Origin: Cladobotryum mycophilum | Taxonomy: Eukaryota; Ascomycota; Sordariomycetes; Hypocreales; Hypocreaceae | NCBI GenBank assembly: GCA_036429605.1 | Contig: JAVFKD010000002.1 | Coordinates: 434,001 to 498,000 of the forward strand | Length of the DNA: 64,000 nucleotides | Direction: 5' to 3' | Shown: piece by piece, positions 1 through 12,535 of the stretch | Layout of the letters: every line of letters begins with the position of its first letter | How positions within the stretch are numbered: the stretch's first letter is position 1 | The notes under the pieces: model-generated | The model's input: only the letters and a program-made list of their open reading frames with translations | Told to the model about the DNA's origin: nothing | Database searches by the model: none | Program-made: the position numbers and the translations under genes

Positions 1-551
1 GGAGCTTGCCGGAATCAAGACCCCCGTGATTCATGGTTATCTCTTATCGCAAAGATGCGCCGGTTAATCTTCGGATCTCGTCACCTCGCGAATTGTGACG
101 TCTACCACCACCAAACCTTGCCTTGGTCTCGTCAGCTTGCTCAGCTCTATCGCTTGAACATGGATAAGGATAGTATTATTAGAACCAAGCGCGCGCTCAG
201 AGCTTCTCTGAACGTCAGACTCAATTATCACTAATTCATCACCATCGCGAGACTACTACACAAACAACAGATCCCCCCGGATGCTCAATTGGAAAAGGTG
301 ACAATAGTTATTACCTGTACTCGTGTATTATAACCTACTGCAAGCCTCATGCAATATCTTTCCTGGTTGGGCGTCTTTCCCTCCACCACCTTCATCACCT
401 CCATTTGATCCTCCACCACTTTGATCCCCAAGACATCCATCTTCAATACCACTCCAATACCTTCTTCTTCTTCTTCTTCTTCTTCTTCTTCTTCTTCTTC
501 TCCTCCTCCTCCTTCTTCCTCCTCCTCCTCAAGTAATAAGAACACCACAAA
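1..551. other. Left-edge flank and leader of the zinc-finger gene
   Basis: No coding region is supported here. The last 90 bases form the leader of the gene that starts at 552 and include a long pyrimidine tract. The first 400 bases show nothing I recognise. Confidence 0.5.
461..530 (+). repeat. (TTC)n/(TCC)n polypyrimidine tract in a 5' leader
   Basis: About 13 TTC units grade into TCC units and end 21 bases before the ATG at 552. CT-rich tracts are common in fungal promoters and leaders. Read as codons the tract gives only poly-Ser or poly-Glu, so apparent ORFs over it are artefacts. Confidence 0.9.
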
Positions 552-1700
552 ATGGCCGACGTCCGGGCTCTCCTCCGCCAGCAGCGAGAAACTCGACGCA
601 TAACCCACCCTCACGCCGCCTACTCCGACGCAGGCAAGCTCCTATGCATCCCCTGTCGAGAACACATCCGCACAGAAACCCAGTGGGACGCCCACCTCCA
701 AACCACCTTTCACAAGCAGAAAGTCCTCCTCCTCGCCAGCAAGTCCAACAGCTCGTCCGGCGAGGAGTCGGAGTCCTCCTCGTCCGCTACGCAGAAGCGC
801 AAGCTCGGAGAAGACAACGATGGCGATGATGATCAGGACGTGGACATGGAAGGGGACGAGGCAGACAGGAGGAAACGCACCAAGCCAGATCCCTCGACGC
901 TCACGGCAGCTACAGCTTCCCTAGGCCACCGTCGAAGCGATAGTAAAAACGCCCACCCAGGACTATTGCGCAGAAAGTCCACCACCCCGTCCCAAGGCGT
1001 CGAGATCCAAATCCCTTCGCGCCCAACCACGCCCGCCCACCACGCCCGCGAACGCTCCACATCCTCCTCCCTCACACCCCAAACCGCCAGTGGTCCGACA
1101 ACTCTTCCTGCTCTGCCGTCAAGACAGCCAAGCAGCCTCGCGACACCCGCCTCCGACTCCCAACCAAACTCGACCGCCCCCATACCCCCAGCGCCAACCC
1201 CAGCAGCAGCAGCAACACCCGCAGCCGCAGCCCCCGGAGTCGACGAAGCAGAATGGGCAGCCTTCGAAGCCGACATCGCCGCCGCCTCAGTCCCCTACGC
1301 CGAAGACGCCGTCATCTCCCGCCCAGCCATGACCGCCGAAGAATCTGCCGCCGCCGCTGCTCGTGAAGCCGAAGCCCAGGACGCCGACGGCAACCGCAAA
1401 GCCAAGGCGGACGTGGACATTGAGGACGAGCGCGAGGAAGCCACGCGCGCCCTGGAGGAGGAATTCGACGAGATGCAGTCGCTCGAGGCACGTGTACGGC
1501 GGCTCAAGGACAAAAGGGAGGCTCTCCTGCGTAAACGGGATGAGGGCACCGGTCAAGTGCCCGACTCTACGACGTTGAAAGCAATGACTGGAATGGAAGG
1601 AGACAAAGAGAATGTAGATACCCCAGTTGATGAAGAGGAGGATGAAGGTGACGAAGACGATGATGATTGGGACGGCTTCAGATTTAACACAGGCCGGTAG
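552..1700 (+). CDS. ZNF830/CCDC16-like C2H2 zinc-finger coiled-coil protein
   Basis: Intronless gene for 382 residues. Near the N terminus is one U1-type C2H2 finger with ligands C32, C35, H48 and H54 (C-x2-C-x12-H-x5-H), preceded by the conserved start MADVRALLRQ. The middle (about 75-240) is low-complexity, rich in Ser, Thr, Pro and Ala. A charged coiled coil lies at about 285-345, followed by an acidic tail ending in DDDWDGFRF, typical of the ZNF830 family. Metazoan ZNF830 is nuclear and linked to pre-mRNA splicing and genome stability; the same role here is inferred by homology. The ATG sits in a good context (AAAATGGCC) and directly precedes the conserved N terminus. It converges on the F-box gene downstream. 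Confidence 0.85.
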   Translation: MADVRALLRQQRETRRITHPHAAYSDAGKLLCIPCREHIRTETQWDAHLQTTFHKQKVLLLASKSNSSSGEESESSSSATQKRKLGEDNDGDDDQDVDMEGDEADRRKRTKPDPSTLTAATASLGHRRSDSKNAHPGLLRRKSTTPSQGVEIQIPSRPTTPAHHARERSTSSSLTPQTASGPTTLPALPSRQPSSLATPASDSQPNSTAPIPPAPTPAAAATPAAAAPGVDEAEWAAFEADIAAASVPYAEDAVISRPAMTAEESAAAAAREAEAQDADGNRKAKADVDIEDEREEATRALEEEFDEMQSLEARVRRLKDKREALLRKRDEGTGQVPDSTTLKAMTGMEGDKENVDTPVDEEEDEGDEDDDDWDGFRFNTGR

Positions 1701-2157
1701 GGAGACCAAAAAAAAAGGGCTTCAAGATATAAAAAGCAAGGTCGAAGCAGAATCTATGATGAATATATGTATAAAAGGGCCGTCAAAATGTATCATACAA
1801 AACAGACTAATAGGTAAAATAGCATTATACGTACAAAGGCAATGCAATGCTGATATCCAAGACAAGAAACGCCACCCGGTACGTCCTCGGGCGGGAAAAA
1901 AACAAACAGCTTCCAAAAGGGTTGCAATATCCAAGCAAGAGAGACGAACTTCAGTACGCCATCGTGTACCATCCAAGCCAAACGCCAAAACAGCCAAGGA
2001 GGGTACGTAATAAATAAATACAGTTAAAATAGCCATCAGCATGACCTGAATTTGACAAGTGAAAAGGACATGGAAGCAAATTGCCCATCACTTTCCCCAC
2101 CAATAATCAGCAATAAAGGGGGTAGAGGGCGAGGGGAGAGGGTTATCAACAGCACTG
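1701..2157. other. Convergent intergenic region
   Basis: This stretch separates two convergent genes and presumably holds both 3' UTRs. It is A-rich after the stop at 1700. No ORF in it is convincing. Confidence 0.5.
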
Positions 2158-2949
2158 CTACTCAGCTATCATCTCGCCCTGATTGACCCTCTCCCAAAAG
2201 CGGCGAAGCTTCCACACCCGTCCCACGCCATGGGCTTCGTCCTGTCTTTTCACATCTTCTTCTCGTTCCTTGACCTCCCCTCTCCACTTACTAGCAACCC
2301 AGCGCCTTAGGCTGTCCTTGAGTCTCTCCCTCTCAATGGCCTTGCGCTTGGCTACCAGAGCTGGCGCAACCAGCATGGGGGACATCCCAGGAACGCATTC
2401 ACGGGGCAGAACGGCTCGCTGGACTAGAGACTCGGCCGAGGGTCGTAGGGCAAGTCGCCGGGAAAGCCTGATAGAGACGAGGGAACGAGCTAGACGTCGC
2501 GAAATGACAGAATTGTTGGTCAAGAATATGGAGCGGGCGATAAGGTCAGCAAGAGTAGGGCGAGACGGAGATGTAAGAAGTGGGCTTAAGACGAGACGAG
2601 CATTACGAAGGCGGTATAGATGAACGATGGGATCAAGACAAAGTCTGCGAAGACGGCGGCAGGTCTACGGTACACCAGTCAGCAAACATCAATGTCAAGT
2701 GCCGAACAAGAGCATGCCAAACAAAAAAAATGGAACGGTAAGAATCAAACGGAGCAAGCAAGCAAGCAAGCAATTCTTAGTCCAAAACGGGAGGAAACAG
2801 AAAGAGAAAAAAACCGACGGGCTGAGCTTGACTCGAGCTGCCGATGCGGACAAACACAATGTGACCAGTATATCACTTACACGAGACAAATGGAGGAGAT
2901 CGTTAACGTCAAGGAAGCCGGCAACGAGGAGGAGCATCTCGCTTGGCAT
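2158..2949 (-). CDS. F-box protein, two exons
   Basis: I read exon 1 as 2949-2881 and exon 2 as 2664-2158. The 216-nt intron has donor GTAAGT, a GCTGAC branch-like site and acceptor TAG, joining in phase 0 to give 191 residues. The spliced N terminus reads MPSEMLLLVAGFLDVNDLLH then LSRTCRRLRRLCLDP, a good F-box, normally the Skp1-binding module of SCF ubiquitin ligases. The rest is Arg/Leu-rich and helical. It carries two similar 14-residue segments (about 58-71 and 97-110, pattern R-P-x4-L-x2-R-x2-x-L/P) and a basic C terminus, with no recognisable substrate-binding repeats. The ATG at 2949 begins right at the F-box, so the true start may lie further upstream in another exon; an open frame at 3268-2909 on the same strand is a candidate N-terminal extension. 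Confidence 0.7.
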
Positions 2950-4011
2950 ATTTTCGAGACATGGCGGTGACGAAGAACTGTACGTGGAGACGAGGGAAGA
3001 TGCCGAATGCCTGCCCCAGAGGGGGTGTGAGAATCAAGATGCCATTAGAGGCATCATCGAAAGTAGCAGCGGTAGTAGTAGTTGCATCAGGTTGGGCATC
3101 CGAGACCGTGTACACAGTAGGAGTAGAAACAATGGCAGTAGAATCATCAGGGCAGAGCGGATCCAGGCCGCTTGTCTCTCCGGATGCCGAAGAGAGCAGT
3201 GAAAGGCGGGTCTGGGCGATGAGGTGGCCTTGGGCTGCTGCGGCCGTGGTGGCCGCTATGGGATCCATGATGATGGAGCTGGGATCAAGGTGAAGTGGCT
3301 ACAAACACGTCTCCGTCAATGTCTTGCTCGTTCGCACCCTTCTGGCGGTACTCATCCCCCGGAACAGAGATGATGTGAAGTCGGTATGCAGGTACGTGTG
3401 ATGGTATGGATATGCGTATGTATGTAAGGAGTTAAGCGATGAGGGAGAATCTTTGTTTGAGCGATGGCCCAGTCAGATTGAGCACAGCCCAGCGCAAATC
3501 AAAATGCAATGGGATTGCTGCCTGTCTCCGCCTCTGTTTTGGTTGCGCATCTGCCTGTTCGACTATCTCTCTTCCGGTTGGCTGTCAATGTCAACGAGAC
3601 GACTCAGTATTGGTTTGCTCCCTCACCCGAACTGTCGAATGACAAGTTGCATCAATACGTCGTCATCCGCAAATGAAGTCCCTCACAAATCAAAGGGCCC
3701 CAACCGAAGTCATGTAGAGGGTCACGAGGATGACCGGCGGTCACAATCTAGGTATAACAGCTGTGGGCCGTGTACTATTTTTTGGGGGTGGGTTTCGAGA
3801 TGGTTTTTTTGGCCTCTCTCTCTCCCCTTGACCCGTTGAAGCGGATATCCTACCATAGACGCAGACAAGTTTCCGCCGAGTGAAAATGTTTACTTGATGT
3901 GACGCGTCAAAAAAGATTGGACGAGGTCGCGATAGATGGCCGGCTCCAGTGGCCCCTCCCTTGTGCCGAATAACAGCGAGGGGTTGCGCGCCTAAGAGTT
4001 GTATCGAGCAA

Positions 4012-4063
4012 GTATGTACGTAGGTATGTATGTATGTATGTCTGTATGTATGTATTATGTAGG
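4012..4063 (+). repeat. (TATG)n-type microsatellite
   Basis: Imperfect GTAT/GTAC tetranucleotide array in the gene-poor block. Confidence 0.85.
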
Positions 4064-4298
4064 TACGTCCCGACCGGGGGGTGTCTTGCAGGAGAAGAGG
4101 GGGGACTGAGATGTTTGACACACAAAAGAGGAGAGTGTGTGGTGTGAGTCAGAGGATGTTGTTGGTTTGCGTGTCTGCCTGATTTGTCTGTCTGGCTGTC
4201 TGTCTGGCTGCTTTGGAGAGACCAAACCCGAACCAAAAACAGGCAGTGCCACTAATATCGCTTTTCCGCAGCTGGTGAAGACATGGAGGGAGAAGCTC

Positions 4299-4398
4299 GT
4301 CTCTCTTTCTCTTTCTCTTTCTCTTTCTCTTTCTCTTTCTCTCTCTCTCTCTTCCTCTCCCTCCCTCTCTCTCTCTTTCTCTCTTTCTGTTTCTGTCC
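4299..4398 (+). repeat. CT-rich tract, (CTCTTT)n then (CT)n
   Basis: About 100 bases of almost pure pyrimidine on the plus strand, starting as a CTCTTT hexamer array and grading into CT and CTTT units. Confidence 0.9.
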
Positions 4399-4467
4399 TT
4401 GTCTCCTTCGCTTGTGTCTGTGTGTCACTCAATCTGTATTGGCTGGTTCAACCCGGTAGTACGACTG

Positions 4468-4506
4468 GATGTGATGTGATGTGATGGGATGGGATGTGAT
4501 ATGATG
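4468..4506 (+). repeat. (GATGT)n pentanucleotide array
   Basis: Short imperfect array of GATGT/GATGG units. Confidence 0.8.
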
Positions 4507-4590
4507 CTGCAGGCTGACGTGACGACCACATTCACCGCAGTGTCTCTCTGTCAGTCTCTCTATAGCCGCAGGAAGCCGCAAGTTCTATTT

Positions 4591-4608
4591 GCTGCTGCTG
4601 CTGCTGCT
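4591..4608 (+). repeat. (GCT)6 trinucleotide array
   Basis: Six GCT units outside any supported coding region. Confidence 0.85.
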
Positions 4609-4687
4609 ATGATTGCCGCACGGAGACGCCCATGAAAAAAGGCATCAAAATGGCATGATTCTGAGACCTTGAAGCCTCACTTTTCTC

Positions 4688-4758
4688 GTATGTACGTACG
4701 TACGTACGTATGTGCGTGCGTGCGTGCGTGTGTATGATTGATTGATTGATTGATGTAT
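4688..4758 (+). repeat. Compound (GTAC)n-(GTGC)n-(GATT)n microsatellite
   Basis: Three adjoining tetranucleotide arrays: GTAC units (self-complementary), then GTGC units, then GATT units. Confidence 0.9.
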
Positions 4759-4863
4759 GGATTAGGATGGTTACTTTGTAACGGTTCGAAAGATAAAGTG
4801 GGCGATGATTAATTAGAGAGGTTTGAGGTTTCAACCGTTTCAGTTTCAGAATTGAATGGGACG

Positions 4864-4920
4864 GTTGGATGGATGGATGGATGGATGGATCATGGACTGG
4901 ACGGATGGATCATGGGTGGA
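4864..4920 (+). repeat. (GGAT)n array
   Basis: About six perfect GGAT units followed by degenerate copies. Confidence 0.85.
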
Positions 4921-5120
4921 GGGATTGGATTGGAGATGGTTGGGGATGGTTGGAGGAGGGTCAAAGCCAAAAGCACGTTGGTTACGTCGTCCCACTCACT
5001 TACTCACTCACTTACTCAACTGACCAGGAAGGACACAATAACATGACATGACATGACCCGATATGCCCACCTGCCCTGCTGCTCTGCCCTGTAACCTTGC
5101 GCCTTCCCTGTTTCCTTGTT

Positions 5121-5158
5121 TCCCTCTTTCTCTCTCTCTCTCTCTTTCTCTCTTTCCC
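5121..5158 (+). repeat. CT-rich tract
   Basis: Mixed TCTC/TTTC pyrimidine run on the plus strand. Confidence 0.85.
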
Positions 5159-5860
5159 TGCGACTCACCGTAATTCCTTCCTCCCGGTTATGGAACAACA
5201 GTGCTTGAATGTGGACACTGCGGGGGCAGCAGCAGCAGGGCAGGCATGGAAGCAATTGCGTCACAGGCTGCTCCGTAAACGTTGGACGGGGTGCACACAA
5301 GTACATGGTACAAGGGTCTGCTGCGGTGGAGTCGTGGGGGGCATGTTGCAGGTTCATGGTGGGTGGGTGGACGTCGCCGTGGCTGTGCAGGTCTCAGGCT
5401 GGGGGGAGCAAGGGAGAGAGAGGCCCAGTTTCAAGCCACTGCAGTCTTCTCTTCTGTTGGTCGTGCACCTGCGAAAAACAGCACGACAGTAATACACACA
5501 CACAAGATGATGCGTATAAGTCTCTTCTCTCATCTTTGCAAACCCACTACACACGATAAGGTGAGAAATAGCCATAAATCTTCAGAATTATGTGTGCATG
5601 TACTGCGCTTGCATACAAAGTACTTCATAAAAATAAATAAATAATATTAATAATAACAACCGTCAGTCAGTCAGTCGCCCAACCTCCCGACAAGACAGAC
5701 TGGAATAGCCAAATGTGACAATGTGATGATGCCGTACCGCCTACCAATCGGGACCTCCTCCCATCCAGGGCGTCTCTTCATGCGGCCATCCATGCGTCCC
5801 AATCTCGTTCCAGCCATTTCTTCCTTGTCTTGTCAAAGTCATCGGCGTCTCTCTCTTTCT

Positions 5861-5912
5861 CCCTCTCCCTCCCTCCCTCCCTCCCTCTCTCTGTTTGTCT
5901 GTCTCTCGTCCT
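5861..5912 (+). repeat. (CCCT)n/(CT)n tract
   Basis: Pyrimidine run with several CCCT units. Confidence 0.85.
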
Positions 5913-6197
5913 CCCTCCACTTGTCGTCCGGAACCAGGTTCCCAAGTCATACAGATAAGAATCTTATCACATCACACATACACATTCGCACACATGCATC
6001 CATCACAGCTTGGCATACCCTTCTACTAAGACAAGGCAGCCAATACGATGCGAGGGAAAAGATGTAATGCATGGCTTGTTGTAACCCATCCTTTTTCCAG
6101 ACTCCATCCATCCATCCATCCCTCCATCCCTCCGTTACCTTAAAACCTTACATACAGAGTGCTTGTGCTTGTGCTTATACGTACATGCATACATACA

Positions 6198-6255
6198 AAT
6201 ACATACCACACACACGCACACATAACAAGCACACACACACACACAGACATACATA
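6198..6255 (+). repeat. CA-rich microsatellite
   Basis: Imperfect CA/CATA repeat; a short CATC array lies about 90 bases upstream (about 6100-6130). Confidence 0.8.
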
Positions 6256-8692
6256 CATGACCCTCGCATCATGTACATTACTACTCACCTACATGCGCCT
6301 CATCGTCCGGCACAGCGTCCCGAGTGTAATACCGCATCTCACTGTTACCACCAAGCAGCTTGTTCAGGTGATTGGGGGGGTCGCATACGCATCAAAGCTA
6401 TACTATACAGTAGTATTAGTTGATAATTATTATGGATGGATGGCCCGGATATGCACAACACTCGATGATTAGTACTCCTTGCATTATTACCAACAGGACA
6501 AAAGAAGAGACACAAAAAAAGAAAGAAAGAAGAAAAAGAAAAGAATGAGGCTTCAGAGGCTGGAAAAGCTGAAAAAGGATCCTGTCAACCTCGTCACTCT
6601 CGTCACCCCCTCATATGTAGTCCATCCCAGTTCTCCTCTCTCCCCAACACAATATCCGAAACATACATGTATTACATTACACATAGATATTGCTTTTAAT
6701 ATCGGCATCATTTATTCCAAAAACTTTCTTACTAAGTCCCGGTTTCCATTCATCATCACATGAGCCTTGGTTTTGTAATATTTATTATTATCATCATCAA
6801 TATGATCATCATGATTGGCATCCATCAATTAAACCTCGCAAAAAGTAATAGTGTAACCTTTCCCCCCAATGAATGGGATGGCAGGGCATGGACAACGCAT
6901 CAGACCTCGACTTGGTTGTCAACCAACAACACACTTACAAGTTACACAGACACAGACACACAACACACCCACGATGATGAAGGCTTTATCCGAACACCGC
7001 CAAAACTCCCCCATCACAAACAAGAGGCCAAAAAAAAAAAGGTTCACCCAATGATGAAAAATAGAAACATGACAAAAATAAACTCACCAAGTTCTCTCTC
7101 TCCTCATCGTCACGATTCAACCCCTTGCATCTGTCTGTCCATCCAGTCTCTCCATCTCTTGTCTCTCCCACCGCCATCTTCCTCTTCCTCTTCTTGATCT
7201 CTCAACAGCCTTCTCTTCCAAAAAAGGAAGAAAAAAAACAAAAAAAGGTCTCGGCCGTTTCCACATCACCTGCGCCTCTCCTCTTTCGTTCTTCTCGTTG
7301 CTATTTCTCTCTCTCTTTCTCTCTCTCTCACCCTCTCTCTCTCTGACGTGTTCTCGCTTGTGTAAACGGCCACATCTCTGCCCTCCCCTCCTCCCCTGGC
7401 CTGGTCTGGCCTGTCTCCCCCCTCCCTTGACATGATGCGACCTTGCATGCGGCCAATCTCACAGCCCACAATGCAACCATCCCTGGTTCTCATCACACCC
7501 CAAAGAGAGAGGGGGAACAGAGAGAGGAAGAGAGGAAGACAGCGACAGAGAAAAAACGAATGCCAGTCAGTCTCCATCACAACTCCTACACAACCGACAA
7601 ACGCTTTTGCCGTAGCCGCCGCCCACTTCACCCAGCCAGCTCCACCAACCAATACCTACCCTAGGCCCTTGCTAATCTTCTTTAGCGTCATCACACTCAC
7701 ACACCTCATCACTCACATCCCGCTAATGCGCTCTGCAATGCTATGCTATGCTATGCCACGCACACGTGCCGCCATCTGCACCCTCCCTTGCCGCGAACAT
7801 CCTTTCCGTCGTCTTTTTTCTTTTTCTTTGTTTCCTTTTTTCCCATCACAGTCAGTCTCATTTTTGACTTTGACTCTGTTTGTGCCCTAGACTCTCTCCC
7901 TTCCCTTCTTGTCTCGATAGACTTTTCGTGTTTTCGTGAGTGTGTGTGTCAAACGACGTGCTTTGTCTCCGTTGTAATCCGCTAAATAGCCTTAGCCGTG
8001 TCTCGTTTTGTATGTATGTAATACCTTCATTAACCGGCCGGCCCACCGGAGAACACTCCCTCTTCCTCTTCCTCCTCCCCCTGTCATACCATTGGGCTTC
8101 AATTCCGCGGCTGGCAGCCTACAAGCCTACAAACCTGCATGTACGGAGTACTTTGTGTCTCTTTTGTTTCTTGTCTGTCTTTGACTTGACTTTGACTTGA
8201 CTCGACTTGTCTCTGCATGTATTATCCGTCCGACCCCCTTTCTTGCCTGCCCCTCCCTCCGTCGCCCCCATCAGGCTGATTTCCAGCCTGCTGCCGCGCG
8301 TGTGGGGGTGGGTGTCTTCTAGACAACCGAGTTTTGCTGCGCTGGCAGGGCCGGGCAGGCATCCGATGGCCCTCATACTCGACACTTTTGTTTTTTGTTT
8401 TTTGTTTGACAACGCATTATCCATCCTCGCTGTCTTCTGGCAAACATGTCTGACTTTTTCCGCATTAGCATGCCCACTGGACAGCTAGCTGAGGTCCGCT
8501 GGTCCCGAAGCGAGTGTATGTGTTTCCATTTTTGGACAGACGGACGAGAATCGTGTATCCCAAATCGTTGATCTGGACTCTGGTCACCTGCATCGAAAAA
8601 AAGAGACAGAGAGTATTCTTGTCACTCCTGTCACTTCTGTCACCGCGCCTCCCTTTGGGTCCAAGCGTTGTCGTTCTCGTAGCACTCTCTTC

Positions 8693-8693
8693 C

Positions 8694-8735
<42 letters not shown>
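8693..8735 (+). repeat. (TC)n dinucleotide array
   Basis: About 20 perfect TC units, the longest pure dinucleotide array in the window. Confidence 0.95.
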
Positions 8736-8737
<2 letters not shown>

Positions 8738-11700
8738 GGTATCCCATCTTATCCCAGTACCTAAACAAAAGTACCCAGTGTGATGAATCAAGCTTTGATG
8801 TAATATCGACTGCCCCCCTCCCCTTCTTAGTTAGTTCCAAGCGGTAATTGTTCTAGAGTAGAGTGATATTGGATCACATGAATCGATCTGCTGAAGCGTC
8901 ATCACTCGAGCCTTAAACCTTGAATCCCATCCATCTTGATTCGGGAAATGCCTCCTCCCCCTTGTTGATAAATAACCGCCGTTGTGATTCATGATTAGGT
9001 TGTGCATGGAGAGCATCTAGCGTTTACGCCATCCAGTTAGCTCTCGAAGCGGTTTTCGGCCACCACCGCGTGCTCCCTTCGGCCAATCAGTAGACCTTGC
9101 GTAGTTTGCATGCGGCGACGGAAAAAAAGAAAAAGAAACACAAAGCCGCCCTTCGGCTGAATCATAACGATCCTACCCATGCAAGAAACCGAAGAACCCC
9201 TGTGCACTGGAAGCGTTCGTCACTTCCGTAGCCTCCTCTGGGCGGTGCAGTGCTTTTGGCGCGTCTGTTTGCGTTTGATCCCCACACACCTTGATATTTA
9301 GGCGACTGTGCCCATACCTCGGGAGTTGATGGATGCACCGTCATGCCCAGCCCCAATGCAGGCACCAACGCACCGCCAGCAAACCATGTTTCGTTCCAGG
9401 GCATTTTCTCGGTCAATCTGGCCTATCAGAAACGGTCCCCCAAGATGCAATGGTCAGTCCAACGGGTCGGGCTGAGTTCGTCAGCCCAAGAGTGCCGTGC
9501 CTTTTCTTTTTTGTGAGATCCATAGGTCCTATTGGGTCGTTGACCTCGATCAACCAAGGAGATGCTGCCGCCCCTAGTCAGCCAGTCACACCTTCTGTGC
9601 AACATCCGCTCCGCCTGTGATTCGTGGTTTTCCTAGACATCTGGTTCAGTTAAATGTACATCATTTTTGGACGAGTTGTGAGACCCGGATCGTGTGCAAG
9701 GACCCACCCAGTGTGATTGTGTGTGCGCGTGTGTGTCGTCTACAAGAGACGAGTGACTGAATGCCGAACCCCCTGTGGTAGAAAGTTTCTTCGCCCCTTG
9801 CATCGTATCAAGTGCCCGGGTTTCCCTCCGTTTCGCCTTTTGCTGTTTCATTTGCTCTCCATTTTGGGTCTCACAGGCCGTCATCGTGGCGTTGAAACAG
9901 GGCACTGGCCCACACCCTTGTTTCGCCCTCGGCTGCAGCCACTCCGTCCGGGCTCCGCACAACCTTTTGCCAGGCCCTCAACGTTTATGGACTCACCTTT
10001 GATGCACTGTACATCCGTCATCTGTTGGTCGACCAACATGATGAGATATTCTTTTCCTGTCTTGCCCCTCGCTCCCTTTCTTCGACTCTCTGACCAGCTT
10101 GTCAACAATGCTCAAAACGCTTCTTTTTCCTGACTTAACAACGTCCAAAACGGGACGGCCCGGAAGCTCAAACTCAACGGCCCGTTGCGAGGGACACTAT
10201 TGTCAAAGCTGGCTGACCGGGGTGGTCCCACTCTCTCTCCCTGGCTTGGCGGCTAGTTAATACACTTCATCCTTCCTACTCCGCACAATTCGTCGTCCTC
10301 GTCAGGGCCGGCGAACCCGTCACATCCCATCACCCACCGACCGACTCGACCGCTTCGGCGGCCAGTCGTATCCGATTTTTCGTGACGCACATCCGGGTCA
10401 TGGCGATGGGTGAGGGCGAGGGCCAGGTAGTAGTGGGAACATTGTCTGCTGTGGAAACATTTGGCGCCTGGCGCGTTTCACACCCACTCCTCTCTCACTC
10501 TCTCACTCTCACTCTCACTCTCTCTCTCGTCCTCTCTCCATGTTTTGCTTGTGACCCGATGCCCCCTCCCCCTTCGGATATGCCACGCCCATCGATTGAT
10601 CGACCCATTTCAGATTTCCCGAATCGGCCCAGCCCAATTGTACCCAATGCAACCGGTACGGCCATTCCACTTTGCTCAGTTCCACGTCCAGCCCCTCAAG
10701 TCCCAAAGCCTGAGAGCCCTAGAGGGCAATGGACGCTGCAGGCCGTGCCCAAAACAGAAGGCCAGCTCATCGCGCACGTTGCGAGTTCCCAAATTGGTGC
10801 CCACGGGATGTGTGACTGTTCTCACCGTTGTCTCCTTGGGGGGTTTTTTTGCCCTCCCTCCCCTTGGTGACACTTGTTCTAGGGCTCGTCGCTGTTTTGC
10901 TTCGCATGTACCCCCTAGGCCAGGTCAGAGTTCCTGTCAGCGCCCTGGCTTTCATCACTCAATGCAGGCGGCCGAATCCGGTACCTCTTGGCCGTGGATC
11001 ACGCTCCATCCTAACAGTTGAATAGAAGATCGACACTTCACCAAACCTCGTACTGACCAGAACGTGGCGCCTGGTGATACCATTCTTCCTGCATCTTGTT
11101 ATGCGCATTGCCCTTGCCACCGCTGAAAGACTAGACTTTGACACTACATGAAGAATGTAGTCATAAAAGTGCCCCAGGGGTGTGTCCTAAGCTTTCCAGA
11201 GCCTTCCCGTGGCTCACAAGATGCCAGCTAAGGGGGTGGGCGAAAATAGCTTGACGCCCTGCAGCCGGATGCCCCGAATTCCGGTACAGTCCTGTGGCTG
11301 TCCCGTCGATCAGTGAATACGGTATCTCCCCCGGGGGAGGGCAATGCTCCTCCCCATCCAGTTGGCGACAGATCCGCTTCTCGTACACACGGCAATGACG
11401 CAGGGTTTCACAGTTGATCCTAATCAACTTTCCCTGGTTCCGTTGTGTTACCACACCTCTCCACGGGGCATTCATCGTTGTCAACTCGTCTCCTGACCCG
11501 TAGGTCTCTTGCCGTGTGACACTAACTCTGTCCAGATAACTTGACAAGGGAAGGGGGGGGTTCAGCACGGAGCCAGCCATGCTGCCGACGACCTGTCCAT
11601 ATAGAACAGATAACAGCGGGTTAATATGCACGAGGCTCACAGCGGCACACCTGGTATCCCCCCAATAGGATTCCCCTGCAGTTTGCAAGGTGAGCGTAAT

Positions 11701-12490
11701 GCAATGCCTGAGGATAACCATCCCACACCCAGACGAGTGCTGCCACGTCGGCAAAGTCATACAACTACCCCAGCCACCCCCGCCATCAAACCTTCCCAAG
11801 GAGCCTTTCAAGGGGAAACACAGAGTACAATCTCCTAAGCAAGATACTGTGCTTATTCTCCAGGTCCCAGTAGCTGGGACATGGCCAATCACTTCCCCCT
11901 TCTCCCACCCCCTTGGCGCACCAGGAAATTCATGTGAGTTGGAAAGAATGCACGGGGCATTATGCACCATCATGTGTCCTCCTCCATTGGGGTTCTCAAG
12001 GGAAGTAGTAGTAATTTTTTTGGGACGTGGAGACAGGCTCTAATAAAGGCGATACTGTCCGAGACCCCTGACCGGAAACCAAGACCCCTAGGAGTACTTA
12101 GGCTGAGTCGGGACGGTGTCCACGTTCGAGGCTCACGGTAATAAAACAACTTTTTGCGTCCAATACACTGTGGAAGGGCCACGAGACAACCTAGGTCCGG
12201 TTATTGGGCATCGGAGGGTCGAACCCGGCGCCGAAGAGCCGCAATTTGTCAAAAGCTGTGATGACTATTAGCTGCTGTTTTACATGCAGGCTAACATGTC
12301 GGACCTCGTCCTGGATGCAGGCTCCTGCTTCCCCAGTCGAGACTGTGCAACCGATGGAGGCAACGTGATCGTACATAAAAAGACCGTGAAACCCGGGGAA
12401 GACGGCGTGCGAGTAGCGTAAAAAACGCACCGTTGCACAACCCACCGACAAAGCAGCCGGTGTGGCGCGGTAATGCCTCATGACAATCAG

Positions 12491-12535
12491 GTAAGAGAGA
12501 CAGAGACAGAGACAGAGAGAGAGAGAGAGAGAGAC
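12491..12535 (+). repeat. (GA)n array
   Basis: CAGAGA units grade into pure GA. Unlike most tracts in this block, the purines are on the plus strand. Confidence 0.9.

Noticed and set aside
285..614. Glu-rich minus-strand frame over the start of the zinc-finger gene
   Set aside because: It is only the reverse complement of the (TTC)n tract and has no support.
833..1276. 147-codon minus-strand frame inside the zinc-finger gene
   Set aside because: Antisense shadow of a conserved coding region with GC-rich codons.
10461..11021. 186-codon plus-strand frame
   Set aside because: Begins in a CT repeat (poly Ser-Leu) and shows no family features.
12181..12270. Possible tRNA because of a GGGTTCGACCC-like B box on the minus strand
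   Set aside because: No matching acceptor stem, A box or anticodon arm can be folded around it.
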